Positions 51,426-63,900 of a stretch of 64,000 bases of DNA are shown here, piece after piece (the first letter of the stretch is position 1; the number at the start of each line of letters is the position of its first letter). Under the pieces are notes generated by a model. The model was not told the origin of the DNA. It made no database searches and saw only the letters and a list, made by a program, of their open reading frames with translations. The DNA lies in contig JAWRVZ010000025.1 of NCBI GenBank assembly GCA_037043235.1, positions 3,609,001 to 3,673,000 of the forward strand, read 5' to 3'. Source of the DNA: Rhodeus uyekii. Its lineage: Eukaryota; Chordata; Actinopteri; Cypriniformes; Acheilognathidae. A program made the position numbers and the translations under genes.

Positions 51426-54400
51426 TTACAGGCTGCACTCTTGCAGCTTCTTGTCAGCCTGTTTCAGGGAGATCCAGGTGTTCAGCATGGACGCCCGAAG
51501 TCTGGCCCAGACCAGATGGTCATTTAGACCTAGGATCTGAGCAGCAAACTGAGCAGCAGCTTCAGGAGAAAGAACCGTGGAACAACCAAGACCTAAAAGA
51601 GTAAGAATGAGAGAATGTTTAGCATCGAATACACTACAAGCTGCACAGTACAATACCGTTAAAAAGTTAGAATAGTAAGATTTTTTTAAAGAAAGTGCCA
51701 GTAAAGACATTTCTAAAGTAACAAAATATTTATAATTTAAAATAAATGCTGGTCTTTTGAACCTTTTTCATAATAAAATATTCCTTAAAACAAACAAAAA
51801 ACGATCATGGTTTCCACAAAAGTATTAAGCAACAACTTTTCAACACTGAAAATGAAAAATGTTTCTTGAGCAGCAAATCCTATCATCATATTAAAATTAC
51901 TTCTACATTATTGTGTGTATCATGTGTTATTGAACATTTAGCTTTGCAATCACAAATAAATTACATTAAGATTTTTTTTTAATAATACTGTACTTTGACA
52001 ATAGTGTTTTAATGAACTGATCAAATAAGAGCAACCTTATTGAATATAAGGGGCATTAAAACTTGAAGAAAAAAAAAAACATACACACACCCCAAACCTT
52101 TGAAAGGTAGTGCATGTGTGTTGTCCACTCACCAATTACAAGACATGTAATGATATCACACACGACAAGTGACAAACAATAATTAATGACATTTAAATTT
52201 GTACCACTAGGCATGCGAATAGATGACCAGATGTCCTGAGCACCCCAGTCAGGGGTAACTGGGGGACAGTTAATAACTGGATATGCAGAGTTTCCTGACA
52301 TCACGGGACCCAAGCCATTACTTCTACCCGCCACTGCAACAAAGATGGTGGGAACTCCATCGCCTGAGGAGAAAAACATTGAGTAATTAAAGTATTGGGT
52401 TTGAAACATTAACCATTGTAAACAGCCATTTAAAAACTATTTAAAATGGTTTTTAAATATACAATTTACATCATTTTGGTAATGGAAAAAAGCAAATGAA
52501 CAGGTTCTTGCCCTGTTTAGCCATACCCTCATATTCAGCTTTGATGCGAAGTGTCTCATCAGGGCCTTTGTGGGCAGAGGTGATTCTAAGGTGGCAGGGA
52601 ATGCCATAAGAGCCACAAGCCTTACGGATCTTCTCACAGTGAGCCACATCGGAGGTAGAGCCCATCAGAACTACTACCCTTCCTTTTCCCTGTGACTCCA
52701 GGAGCAGCTAGATGCACACAATCAGATTCCCATTAGTCACTAATTGGGGGGGGGACAAGTGAAAATAAGAATCTCTTAAAATTACAATTCATCAAAAACA
52801 AACATTTTGTAAATAAATGGTACCTTGACTCGCTCTGCCACCCACTCAAAGTTCCTCTTCACCATCTGCATAGCTTCAGGAGTGACTTCTTTCAGGTCAC
52901 GGTAAACCTATAGAGAGAACACAGTGTTTACCTGACAGTCGTACTAAAATTTGGTTAATTCTCTCAGGAAAGATCATGATCATCATCAAAGCAGAAGTCC
53001 ATTTGCTTCATCGGATTAATACAGAACTCTAAGTGGCTTCTAGTTTACTCCAGTAAAGAAGCAGCATAAATTAATTTCATGCTTGATGATGCTTGGTTAT
53101 TTACCTGTTTGTCTTTCTGCTGGCTGCGATCCCCAGATGGCCAGAGCCTCCATGAGTCGTTGTCAATCACATCAGCCAGCACAACCTCTTTAGTGGTCAC
53201 ATTTACACCGAATTCTATCTAAAAACAAATTACAGATTATAGGCATTAAACCTTTACAGCAAGTTGCAAATACCAAAATAATGCAGAAATAATTAGATGT
53301 TAAGGCCTATTCACACCAAGGACGATAACTAAATCAGCATCCACACAAACGGATGATAATGTTTTTTTTATTATACAGACGCATTAAACTTTTAAGCCAT
53401 TTAAATTAGGATGGATTCTGATTGGCTGTAAATGTTGTTTATCATTCAATAGCTGGAAAAAATAATTCTGAGAATGATTCCAAAGATATATTCTTCTGTG
53501 TCGTTATAGTTGTAGTGTGAACTTTCCTTCACCAGGTTTCTTACTTTCATATCCACCAGCGTGCAATCCTGTGTGGCCCAAGCCTTCTCCAGGACTTCAA
53601 AAATGGCCACTGTGCTTTTGCTCATGATGTCCACCTCACAGCGACCAATAGTCAGACCTGCCAGCTCAAAACCAGCTGCCAACAGCTGCTCTTCTGACCA
53701 CTGAGGGTCATTATTAGCATCATCCTAAATTAAAAACAATGGAAGAAAAGAGGTGACCAATATGTAAAAAATATGAAATTGCATTTAAATTTGATTGATA
53801 AAAAGCCTTATCAAGTTCATTAATGTATTTCTGAACAACAGGACCTCACCTTAAAGAACATTTCCATTTTTAGAGGAGTGAATCGGAAGCCCTCTTTAAC
53901 CCCAGGGTTGCGTTTGAGGAAGGAGCCTGTGGCTACGCGTCTGCAGACCCACTCGATGGGTATCATCTCACATCGGGACGCCACAAACGCAGTCTCAGAA
54001 TGCTGCCTGACAAATGCTGTCTTAAACCCTGATTTTAAAAAAATACAAAAAAAGCGGTAGAATCATTTTAGAAATGGTAAACTGATTGGTATAATAGATT
54101 AACAGCATATTCAAGCAGAGTTCAGTGACATGGAGACACAGACTGTACAGAAGATGCATGACTGACAAAAGACACATGCTTTGTTCCACAGTGAATTTGA
54201 GACAGCCATCTTAACAGCCTAAACACAGCTTGCATGTTGTTAGAAGAGTATAATTAAAGGAAGCATGGCTGTCACAAGACAGTCATTTCCCTGCAGTTAA
54301 ACCTTCATTAAGAGGTGCACATGGTATACACCAACTTTAATTCACTGAAATTGCTGAGGTTGTGGGAACTATTTTAAACTTAAATGAACTCTAGAGAACT

Positions 54401-55475
54401 CTGGCACTTAGGTCTACCTCATGAACATCATTTAAATAAATCAGTATTAAAAAAAAAAGTCAACTGACAGCATGTGAATGTGGGCATATACTACTTACAA
54501 AACACCATTACTTTTAATGAATATGGTGAACATGGCAAATCAACAGAAAGGAAATCTCACCAGCATCCTGTAAAAGTTTGAATACACAGCTGGTGGTCTT
54601 GTTGGCAATGGCGGCTTTTCCCTCCATCTGATCCTTCCGAACCGCATTGCCCGCTGTGATCTGGTCTTTTGACTGGACCAGAACATGACCTGGCTCATCC
54701 ACAAGCTTGAATATCTGCTTGGTCTTACCCTCGTTCAGTTTTTGACCTAGTTTCAGTTCTAGCCATAAAAACCAAGGCAACAATACACATTAATTGTATG
54801 TGAATTTAATAAATTGTTGTGGACATATGGGTCAATAACTTGACACACTTTTTTTTTGCTCCTGAAAAAAGAAAGTTTTTCAATCTATTATAAGTAATAA
54901 TAATAATGTTTCATAATAAAGATATATATATTTATTTTTTTACATTTGTATGCCGAATCAAAATCAGAGACATAGCCGATATAAAGGAACACATTTTGTT
55001 GTCATATGACAAGAAGTCCTCCGTTTTAGATTACCTTTGGGCACCAAATGTGTTATGGTGAAATAGACTAACCTTAACAAAATCTTCTTGAATGATTCAA
55101 ATCCATAATAGTTATTTTTTTTAAAAGTTACTTTGGGGCTTTCAAAAAAGGGGGGAGGGGTTAATTTAATAATTGTTTCTTGATGGATACACTAAAGAGA
55201 TTTTACTGGCATTACATTTTTGTAGAAATTATGAGGTTTTAAAACTAGATTTTGAAAGATTTCTATTTTATACAGACGTGTTATTGCCCCATATTCTGAT
55301 TTATCTCGGTTGAAAATACTTACCATAGAATTAAATTGGGTTAATAACATATCAGACAACAGAAGAACATAAAATGTCTTTTAAGCAATGTCACATGGGT
55401 GCAAAACACGATGAACACCAGAAAAAAACACTCGTGCAGACGAATGAAACTAAACTTACCTGCTGTGTTCGACAT
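51426..55475 (-). CDS. paics: Bifunctional AIR carboxylase / SAICAR synthetase
   Basis: Cytosolic enzyme for steps 6 and 7 of de novo purine synthesis: carboxylation of AIR to CAIR, then ATP-dependent joining with aspartate to give SAICAR. Nine minus-strand exons: 55475-55460, 54758-54561, 54028-53850, 53724-53545, 53218-53105, 52907-52824, 52707-52527, 52363-52205, 51592-51426. The total is 1278 nt, 425 residues, the same length as I recall for human PAICS. The N-terminal SAICAR synthetase domain shows EGKTK, QSKDQITAGN and RRVATGSFLKRNP; the C-terminal AIR carboxylase domain starts at RVVVLMGSTSD and includes SAHKGPDETLRIK and AVAGRSNGLGPVMSGN. All phases agree. A polyadenylation box lies about 135 bp past the stop. 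It shares a promoter with ppat. Confidence 0.98.
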
Positions 55476-56085
55476 TATTGTTGAGCGTCGTTTTTCCTGC
55501 AAAAACGATTAGAAACTTGATTATTCTATGTCGCTGGGTTCAAAATAAACGCTTTAATAACTACCTGAACTCCAGAGAAACGCTGCTAGAAAGTGTGTCG
55601 AAGAAAAGGGAGACTCAACTCATTTATTTTCACGAGAGCAGCGCGTTACGACACTCTGCCGATTCATAAAAACCAATCAGAGTAATGCCATCTTCACCAC
55701 GTGGGCAAAACCTGTACACTTTTGAAAACAAAAGTCTTCTCTATTGATATTGTTTTGGAACAAATATTCGTCGTGAAACCACATGAAGTTTGGTCGCGTG
55801 ACGCAAGATATTGAGCGCGTTTGTCAATTTATCTTTCCAAATTCGACTTTGAACATTTTATTGATTTGACCAAACTTGCTTTGCTTTTGATTCCCTCCCC
55901 ATTTGTTCCAACTTGGACTTCAATTCTGGTGTTTTTATTCATTTGAAAATGTGTGTTGCCAAATCCTCTACCGCATGTTCCGCTGTCTGAGGAAACAAAC
56001 ACGTGCTCCGAGAAACTCCGGCCAGCGTGGAAATACACGCTAACCACCACTACAAACCCAGCCAACTCTATTCAGAGAGGAGGAC
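55476..56085. promoter_or_regulatory. Bidirectional paics-ppat promoter
   Basis: Only 610 bp separate the two start codons, which point away from each other. The interval holds two CACGTG E-boxes (55698-55703 and 56000-56005), which are Myc/Max/USF-type sites, and a CCAAT box (55673-55677). No TATA box was seen near either gene. Shared paics/ppat promoters are known in other vertebrates; factor binding here is inference from motifs. Confidence 0.75.
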
Positions 56086-59000
56086 ATGGAGTTTGAGGAG
56101 TCGGGCATCGGAGAGGAATGCGGGGTGTTCGGCTGTGTGGCAGCGGGGGAATGGCCGACGCAACTGGAGGTCGCGCAGATTTTGACCCTCGGACTTGTTG
56201 CTTTACAGCACAGGTAAGTTGTGACTTGGGGTATTTTATTGATTCTTTCTATGAAACAAATTTTAAAATCATTCCTGCATTACACAATCCAGCCTATGCT
56301 GGTCTCTCGACCTGTTCTATAACGTTATAAAGTGGGTTAGGGTGGATGGAATACCATCACAAACCAGCTGATTAGACTGACTGTATTTCTAAATAAAGCG
56401 TATGGGATATAAAGTATCCTATAGGGATGAATCTGCCTGCCATGTTGAAAACACTGAATGAAATGAACCTCTTGTTTCACATGTACTATAAAAACTTATA
56501 ATGTATGGGTTTTTGTAATTCAGATGCATAATTTACCTTGGTGGAACTTTCTGATCTTGTTTTCATTACTGATTTAAATGATGATATAGTTCATAGTCAA
56601 GAACTATTTTCAATACCATGTGACTATGCAGTAGGATCACAGACAATAGACTTCTGATGTCCTGCATCTCACCGATTGTTCAGAAGTGATTGCTTTGGAT
56701 GCCATTGAACACACAGAGGTAATCTCCATAATCGGAATGTATTGATCCTCCTCTTCTTTGCATTGGAAGTCTATATTCTCCGACCAGTCCGTGCTGCTTT
56801 CTCCATCATCAGTGCTCTGATGAAACTGTTTACAGAGGAAACGATCCCCTAAAGACACATAAGATATTGTTAACACTGTTAGTGGTTCAAAGAACATGTT
56901 TGTTCACTCGTATTTTCATAATATGCTACTTTTGTCAAAGAAACTATTAATACCGATGGATTTCATAATGAATACATTTTCAGTAATCAATATATTTTAA
57001 TTTATTATACTGTAATGACTCTTGATTCCATCCTGATTCCTTAGTGTAACTATTTTATTTAGAGTTGCAACTTTTATATTGTCTGTAAATTCCATAACGT
57101 TTTCATAACATTTTGTTATGAAATGTTTTCTATGTATCCTTAGAATCAAGATTGGAATAAGAACACACTTATGTTAATCAAACTGATATCACAAAATTGA
57201 CTCCCACTTAACTCTGCTCATTGCTTATAACTTTGAGAATGTTTATGTAATGAAGAGAATAGAATTAAAAACCTTCATCTGCAGCTTTCCTCTTTCTACC
57301 TTTGGTAGCCGGCATGTGCTCTTCACTTGTGTATGATGGGTCGCTGCTGTCTACATTGCAAATATATGCACACATATTGAGAGATTACAAATGAAAGCAC
57401 AGTAACATTATGTGCACATGATCATTTTAGATGAAATATTTTGTGTTGTATAATTTAGTGGTTCTCAACTGGATGAGCAGTGACCAAAAAGTGTTTTGTT
57501 TTGACTGGGTCTCTAATAGTAGGGAAAGAAAACTGTGTAATTAGGATAGGAAATGTTAAAAGGAGGCTTAACTTTTGTTGTTGACATTAAAGTTTTTGTG
57601 TTCGATCAAACCGCGTTGAACACAAAGCCCAAATTCTACAAATTATTTTGGTTAAAAAAAAAGTGCCAATATGGACAAATTGCGTCATCTTCAAACATGC
57701 CCTCATTTTCAAAACAAACATGAACAAAACTTTGTCAGGTAAAATAAAATTGTGCTCCCGAGTTCATTAAATGTGGTTTAAAAGTTTCCTCAGTGAATTA
57801 TTGTCTATTAAATATATTGCTTTATTTTGTTTCATTTGTTATATTATATGAGATTAAACTAATTTAGTCATGCTTATGGTCACCACATGATATCTGATGC
57901 AAAACCAGTTGAGAACCACTGGTTTAATTCGTTTTAATACCTGGGATCCTTCTGTAATTATGACTGTTGTCATAAATAACAGCAGTGAGGGAGTCAGATG
58001 AGAGATGCTGTTCATATTCTATCGGAGGACTACCAGTTGCCCTTACTATTGTGGAATTAATTTCAGGTATCCCAAATTCAACGTTTGATACTTCCTCTGG
58101 TCTTGTTAAAATGCCTCCGGTCTCAGTCTGGTTCTGAAAGACTCTTGCAGAAATGGTAGGAGATCTCAATGTGGCCTCATCAATGGGAGGCTGATCATAT
58201 CTAACTGCAACAATGTCATTATCCTCCTGTGGAAGTCCACCCATGGAGTGTTCCTCAAATGTTGGTGGAGTAAACATCCTAGAGTTCCTCAGTAAATGAT
58301 TTGTGTCGGAAAACTCTGTGTAATTAATTCGACTTCTTGGAGGCTTGGACAAAAGGGAATCCAGCTGTTCGTAAAACCTCATGACACGGCGAGGATCTCC
58401 AATATCTGCTTTTCCTCTCTGCAGAGACCGGTATAGATACTTCAGGTTTTTATATTTAGTGCGACATTGTTTCCAGTCCCTTTCCACACCCTGCTGAAGA
58501 AGCCTACGTGAAATCTGCACAAATATGTCTTTGTTTCTGGTTGAACCCTGTAGCTGTCGTTGAATCCCTTCTTCGGCCCAGATTTGAAGCAGTGCAGCCA
58601 CCTCTTCTTCACTCCAGTTTCTGCCCGAATCGTGCACTGTGATTATGTTCATCTCGTTTACTGATGCTGCTGTTGTCATTGCTGTAAAAGAAATGAGAGG
58701 TTCTTGAAAAATTTAAGATGTTGAAACAACATTTAGCATTCCAGTCTTTGTCAGAACTCACCCGTCTCTCTTGCCATCAGTGGATGAGTGGCAGCATTCA
58801 TTATTGTTTGCATCTCTGCCAGACTTTCATCTAAAAGAAGGGCACGAAGATGGAAAGTCAACTTCTAGATGGAGAACCTGAACTATTTTGTTGTAATTAA
58901 TACAAATCTTACCATCATCAATCTTGATAACCTGTTCTTCAACAGGTTCACGCCTCATGGCCACCTTGTCCCTGTCTGGCATGTTCCTTGGCGGCGGCGA

Positions 59001-60713
59001 CTCCTCAAATCTACCATCAATGTTTTTGCCCTGCATTATAGCATCAAGCTCAGAAAAGAACCTTATTGGCCGGCCTTGACTCTTGCTGACTTTGTAGTCA
59101 TATTTCATGTTCTTGTATTTAGTGCGGCACTGTCTCCAGTCACGCACCACGCCATGTTGACGCTCCAGCCGACGTGCCATCTCCTGGAAAATGGCTTTGT
59201 TTCTGTGGGAGCGTTGGAGCTGCTTGTGAACCTCCTTGTCGGCCCAAACAGTAAGGAGAGCTCGAACCTCCTTATCAGACCAGTGTCTACCTCCTTCCAA
59301 CCCTAGAAGTAAATTGGTTCTCACTTAACAACAGGTTTGGCAACATTGGGCAGATTAGTATAAGCAATGGGGCCACCAGGTGGTTTTTAAAATAAATTAG
59401 CTTGTGCCGGTATTTGTGTCCAAGGCTCCCCATCGTCCACAACTATATTTGGCCCGTTGACTTTCCATTACTCACAATTTCTACAGTTAAACCTGACATA
59501 GCTAGAAAATGGATATTTGTTATAAAAAGATTGTTGCAATGGAGTTTTACTGCTTTTATTGCATTACGATCTTATTAATTTACTACTTTTCCAGGTCTAG
59601 AAATCAGACTTTTAGGCTACTTTTTCCAGGTTTTTCAAGACCGTGTGAATCTGGGTTCTTCAAAGACGTTTTTGAAAAGATGGATTAAAATATGTTTACA
59701 TTTATTTATTTAGTAGTTGCTTTGGCTTATTTCAATGCTTGGTTTTGTCTTTAAAACCATTTAAGCCATATTTAGGCCCCCTTAGTAGTTTGCTTATGCT
59801 GTATTTTTTTATTGAAATATACAAGTTGTATATATGTTTGTGTATTTATATGTATGTGCGTTAGAATTGGATATTTGCTTATATAAGCAAATATCCAATT
59901 CTAACTCGAGAGTTTCAGTCAAAAATTCTGAAGTTTCAGTATTTTAGTTTAGTTTTTGTGTGAGAGTTACCTTCCTGAAGACCTGCCAGTGAAGCAGGCT
60001 CCTCTCTTCTGGCAGCAGTCGGTTCTTCATCTGCCACGTAAGGCCTTTGGGTCTGTGGCCTGCTATCTGCAGAAGACCGTTTGTAGACCGTCTGCGTGGG
60101 CCTCCAGTCTGGAAGAGCCATGCTCCTACTCTGGGCCTTACATTCAAGCCAGTCTCTACACACCCCAAGCTCTCTCAGACGACTTGAGATGGCCTCATAC
60201 TTGGCCCTACTCTCTTCCTCTTCCCAGGCTTGTCTCTCCCTCCACGCCGAAAGCAGAGCTTTCACTTCCTCCCCTCTCCAGTGTCCAGCTGTGTCCCTCT
60301 GCCTCATGTCCTCCTCAGCATGCCTTTGTTGGTCTGTTTCAGGCTCCATGTTTCTAAGCTTGCCTAGAAATGGCTTCTGTTTGTTCGCCTCTGCCTTTAT
60401 CCTCTCTGCTCCCCCTCCCTGTTGACTTAAAGCTCAGTGTCCAAGGCAACCAGACGACTGAGCCAGTTAGGAACAGCCACGTGACAGAGAACAGCCTCAT
60501 GACTGGCTTAAGCTGTGTGTGGCGGGGGAGGGCCGGTGAGGAAATGTGAGAAGTGGCTTGGCGAATGAGCTGCACTTGCAGTGTCGATCTTCCTCAATAA
60601 GACACGTGGATAAGGCTCAAAGGCATTTGGCTGCACGACTGATGAATGTTTTTTTGTGGTTATTCTGTCACATCTTTGGTATAAATGGTTTATGCTTTCC
60701 TCTCATGCTTTCA

Positions 60714-60753
<40 letters not shown>

Positions 60754-60931
60754 CGCTCGCTTGCTAGCTCTCAATCCCCCCTCCCCCTCTATCTCATTCT
60801 CTGGCTAACCGTTTCACATAAACCAGTTTGATCTGCTTTAGTCACACTCTATGCAGTCATTCAATCATGAAAACAGATTTGGCTTCATTTTGATTTTGTT
60901 GGTGTAAAATAGTGGAAGAATGGGAGGGATA

Positions 60932-60970
<39 letters not shown>

Positions 60971-63900
60971 GACTCTAGTCTTGTAATGACATGTTTTCTT
61001 ATGGTTCATTACATGCAATATCACTTCAACAAACACGATCGGTTTGTCACCTATATCTAAATTTTTTTTAAATTAAAGTACATTTCCTTATTTAAAAATG
61101 TTTAGCACATAAACAACTTGTACTTTTACAAGTCTGATTAAAGTGATGCTTTTCATACAGTAACAAAGAAGTTAATTAATGAGATGAAGACGGACATGTC
61201 TGAAGCTTAGTGTGTGTGTGTGTATGTGTTTTTTAACATGGAGGCATGCATTTTGAAATCCCGTGACCAAAGTCGCTGCTCACTTTTCTTAGGTAAACTT
61301 GCTATCATCCAACATGTTCCTTTCGTTGACAAAATTAATCATGGTTGTGAATATAATGTTACTGGTAACTAAAAGCGTTCTCGAGATGCCTCATCCACAC
61401 CTCTAGGGGTCAGTATACACTATCGCTTAAAAGTTTGAGGTTGGTAAGATTTTCTTTTTATGGAAAAAGCTTTTTATGTTCTAAAGAATGCATTCATTTG
61501 ATTAAAAATTATTTTTCTGTAATGTCCAAACAGAATTTCCAACAGCTATTACTCCAGTCTTCAGTGTCACATGATTCTTCTGAAATCATTCTAATATGCT
61601 GATTTGGTGCTCAGTGAACATTTATTAAACAATAGGAACATTGGAAATAATAATATTTCTTTCAAATTTTTAAAACTGTTTTATACATGTGGAAACATTA
61701 TCATTTTCACATTTCAGGATTCCTCTGAGTAAAAAGCTCAATAGAATAGCATTTATTTCATCTTTTGTAACATTTATAATTGTCTTATACTTGAAATCAT
61801 TTTAATGTGTCCTTGCTCTGTTAGACAGTTGCTAAATCTGCATCATTTATTGTTGATCGTTGTGAAAATAGCTGAATATTTTATAATACTCTGTTACATA
61901 GGGGTCAGGAGAGTGCTGGAATTGTCACTAGTACTGGAACAAACCCACCAACATACACCACCCTGAAGGTACAACATATACTTCTCATTTAAAACATGAT
62001 TTGTTCCTCTTCCATAGGCCAACGCATTTAAACATACATCAGTGAATGCAAGATTCGACATGTCTGACAGTTGTTTCTCTCTCTCACACAGGGCATGGGT
62101 TTAGTGAATACAGCTTTTAAACCAGAGGATTTGCAGAAACTACGCAATGTTAACCTAGGCATTGGTCATACACGTTACTCCACTACGGGCATCTCAGAGC
62201 TGCAGAATTGCCAGCCTTTCGTGGTAGACACACTGCATGGCAAGATTGCAGTGGCACACAACGGAGAACTGGTCAATGCCTCTGCACTGCGCAAGCAGGT
62301 GGGCTTTGATTATGAAGCAGCGGTCAAACTAGATTTTGAGGATGTAAAATTTCTAAGGACACTGCAATAGTCATAAAATGACATCACAGAATTTGATTCA
62401 ACAGTTAAATCAGAAATGTTCAATTTTCTCTACTTTACTACAATCATGCATATTTAAAATTTAGATTTGTTTAATTCAGCTAAGAGGTCACATGACAAAT
62501 CAGGGCAGTTAATAAAACTTCAGAAAGCAGAAAAATTTGCAAGAGCTTGTTTCCTTTCTCCCGCATTCACATGCATATGAATGGAAGCCAATGGAACAAA
62601 AAAGTTTAGTGATACAATTTCAGTGGAAGGGCGGTACCATTTTTTCCCTCTTTGATATATGGTGTTTGTGTGATGTAGGTTATGCGACATGGTGTTGGTC
62701 TCTCCACCAGCTCAGATAGTGAACTAATCACCCAGCTTCTTGCTTTGACTCCACCCATGGAGGAGCTTGACACTCCTGATTGGGTGGCTCGGTAAGTTAT
62801 GCAAGTCTATCCCCATTATAACAACATCTGATTGAATCATTGTTCATTAAACCCTTTCAGTCTTACTGATTAAATTAAGTCCTCTTCTGTAGACTATGTA
62901 TTTTTCTGTTTGTTTTTCTCAGTATAAAGAACCTGATGACAGAAACGCCTACTTCATACTCACTGCTAGTGATGTATAAAGATGTGATCTATGCTGTGCG
63001 AGACCCCTATGGAAACAGGCCTCTTTCTATTGGACGTCTAGTACCCATATCCAAACTGCACAGCTCAGGTGTGTGCAGACCAAAAGAGTTCTTCAACAGT
63101 GAGGGAAAGGGTTTGAGGTGAAAACATCTCTGCATCTAATCTGAACTTGGGTCGCTTGTTTAATGCTTGTTGGAACGTAACATACGTCAACAATCTTCCC
63201 ATGCTCGGAATGAGAAGTGCTTATAAACCGGTTGTTGTTCAACACTTTATGAGCCATAAATTACAGTTGTACTGTAAAATTTTATTTTTGGTAAATAAAG
63301 TTAAGAAAATTCTGCAGCCCTGCAAACAAGCACAGCAATCTACACCTTCATCTAGAACAGGTAAAACGTGCTACAAATGGTAATCAACTTATGAAGCCAA
63401 CATAAACCCATTTAAACTGCATGATTATATATTATCATAACTGTCTGTATAGATTAACACTTTCTTTTGTTATGATTGACTGAGCTCTCATGACATCTAT
63501 GATTATCTTTAAAATTATCTTTTCAAATCTTTGGCTGCTGATTAGAAGTATTTATTTATAGCTTTGCATGTCACTCACTGGCTGCAATATAAAGGTATGT
63601 GGCTTGTTAATTAATTTATTTTTTTTAAATGTTTTGTAGGTGCTGAAGAAGCAGACACAGAAGGCTGGGTGGTCTCATCTGAGTCCTGTAGCTTCCAGTC
63701 CATTGGCGCAAAGTATGTTCATATCATTATTAAGTAAACACTCCATTTGATGCCTTTTCAATTGTTTTTGGCTTTTGATTATTTACAGTTTCTGCATATT
63801 TTATTAGTTTGTTCGTTTGTGTATGTTTTCATTTTTTTTAAATAATTTTTGTTAGGTATTATCGTGAAGTACAGCCTGGAGAGATTGTCCAGATCTCTAA

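Noticed and set aside
58869..59306. 145-codon plus-strand ORF
   Set aside because: It is the antisense shadow of the second exon of the nested Myb/SANT-like gene, which has domain homology and correct splice sites.
59956..60425. Plus-strand ORFs of 133 and 109 codons
   Set aside because: They are antisense to exon 1 and the upstream region of the nested gene and show no domain.
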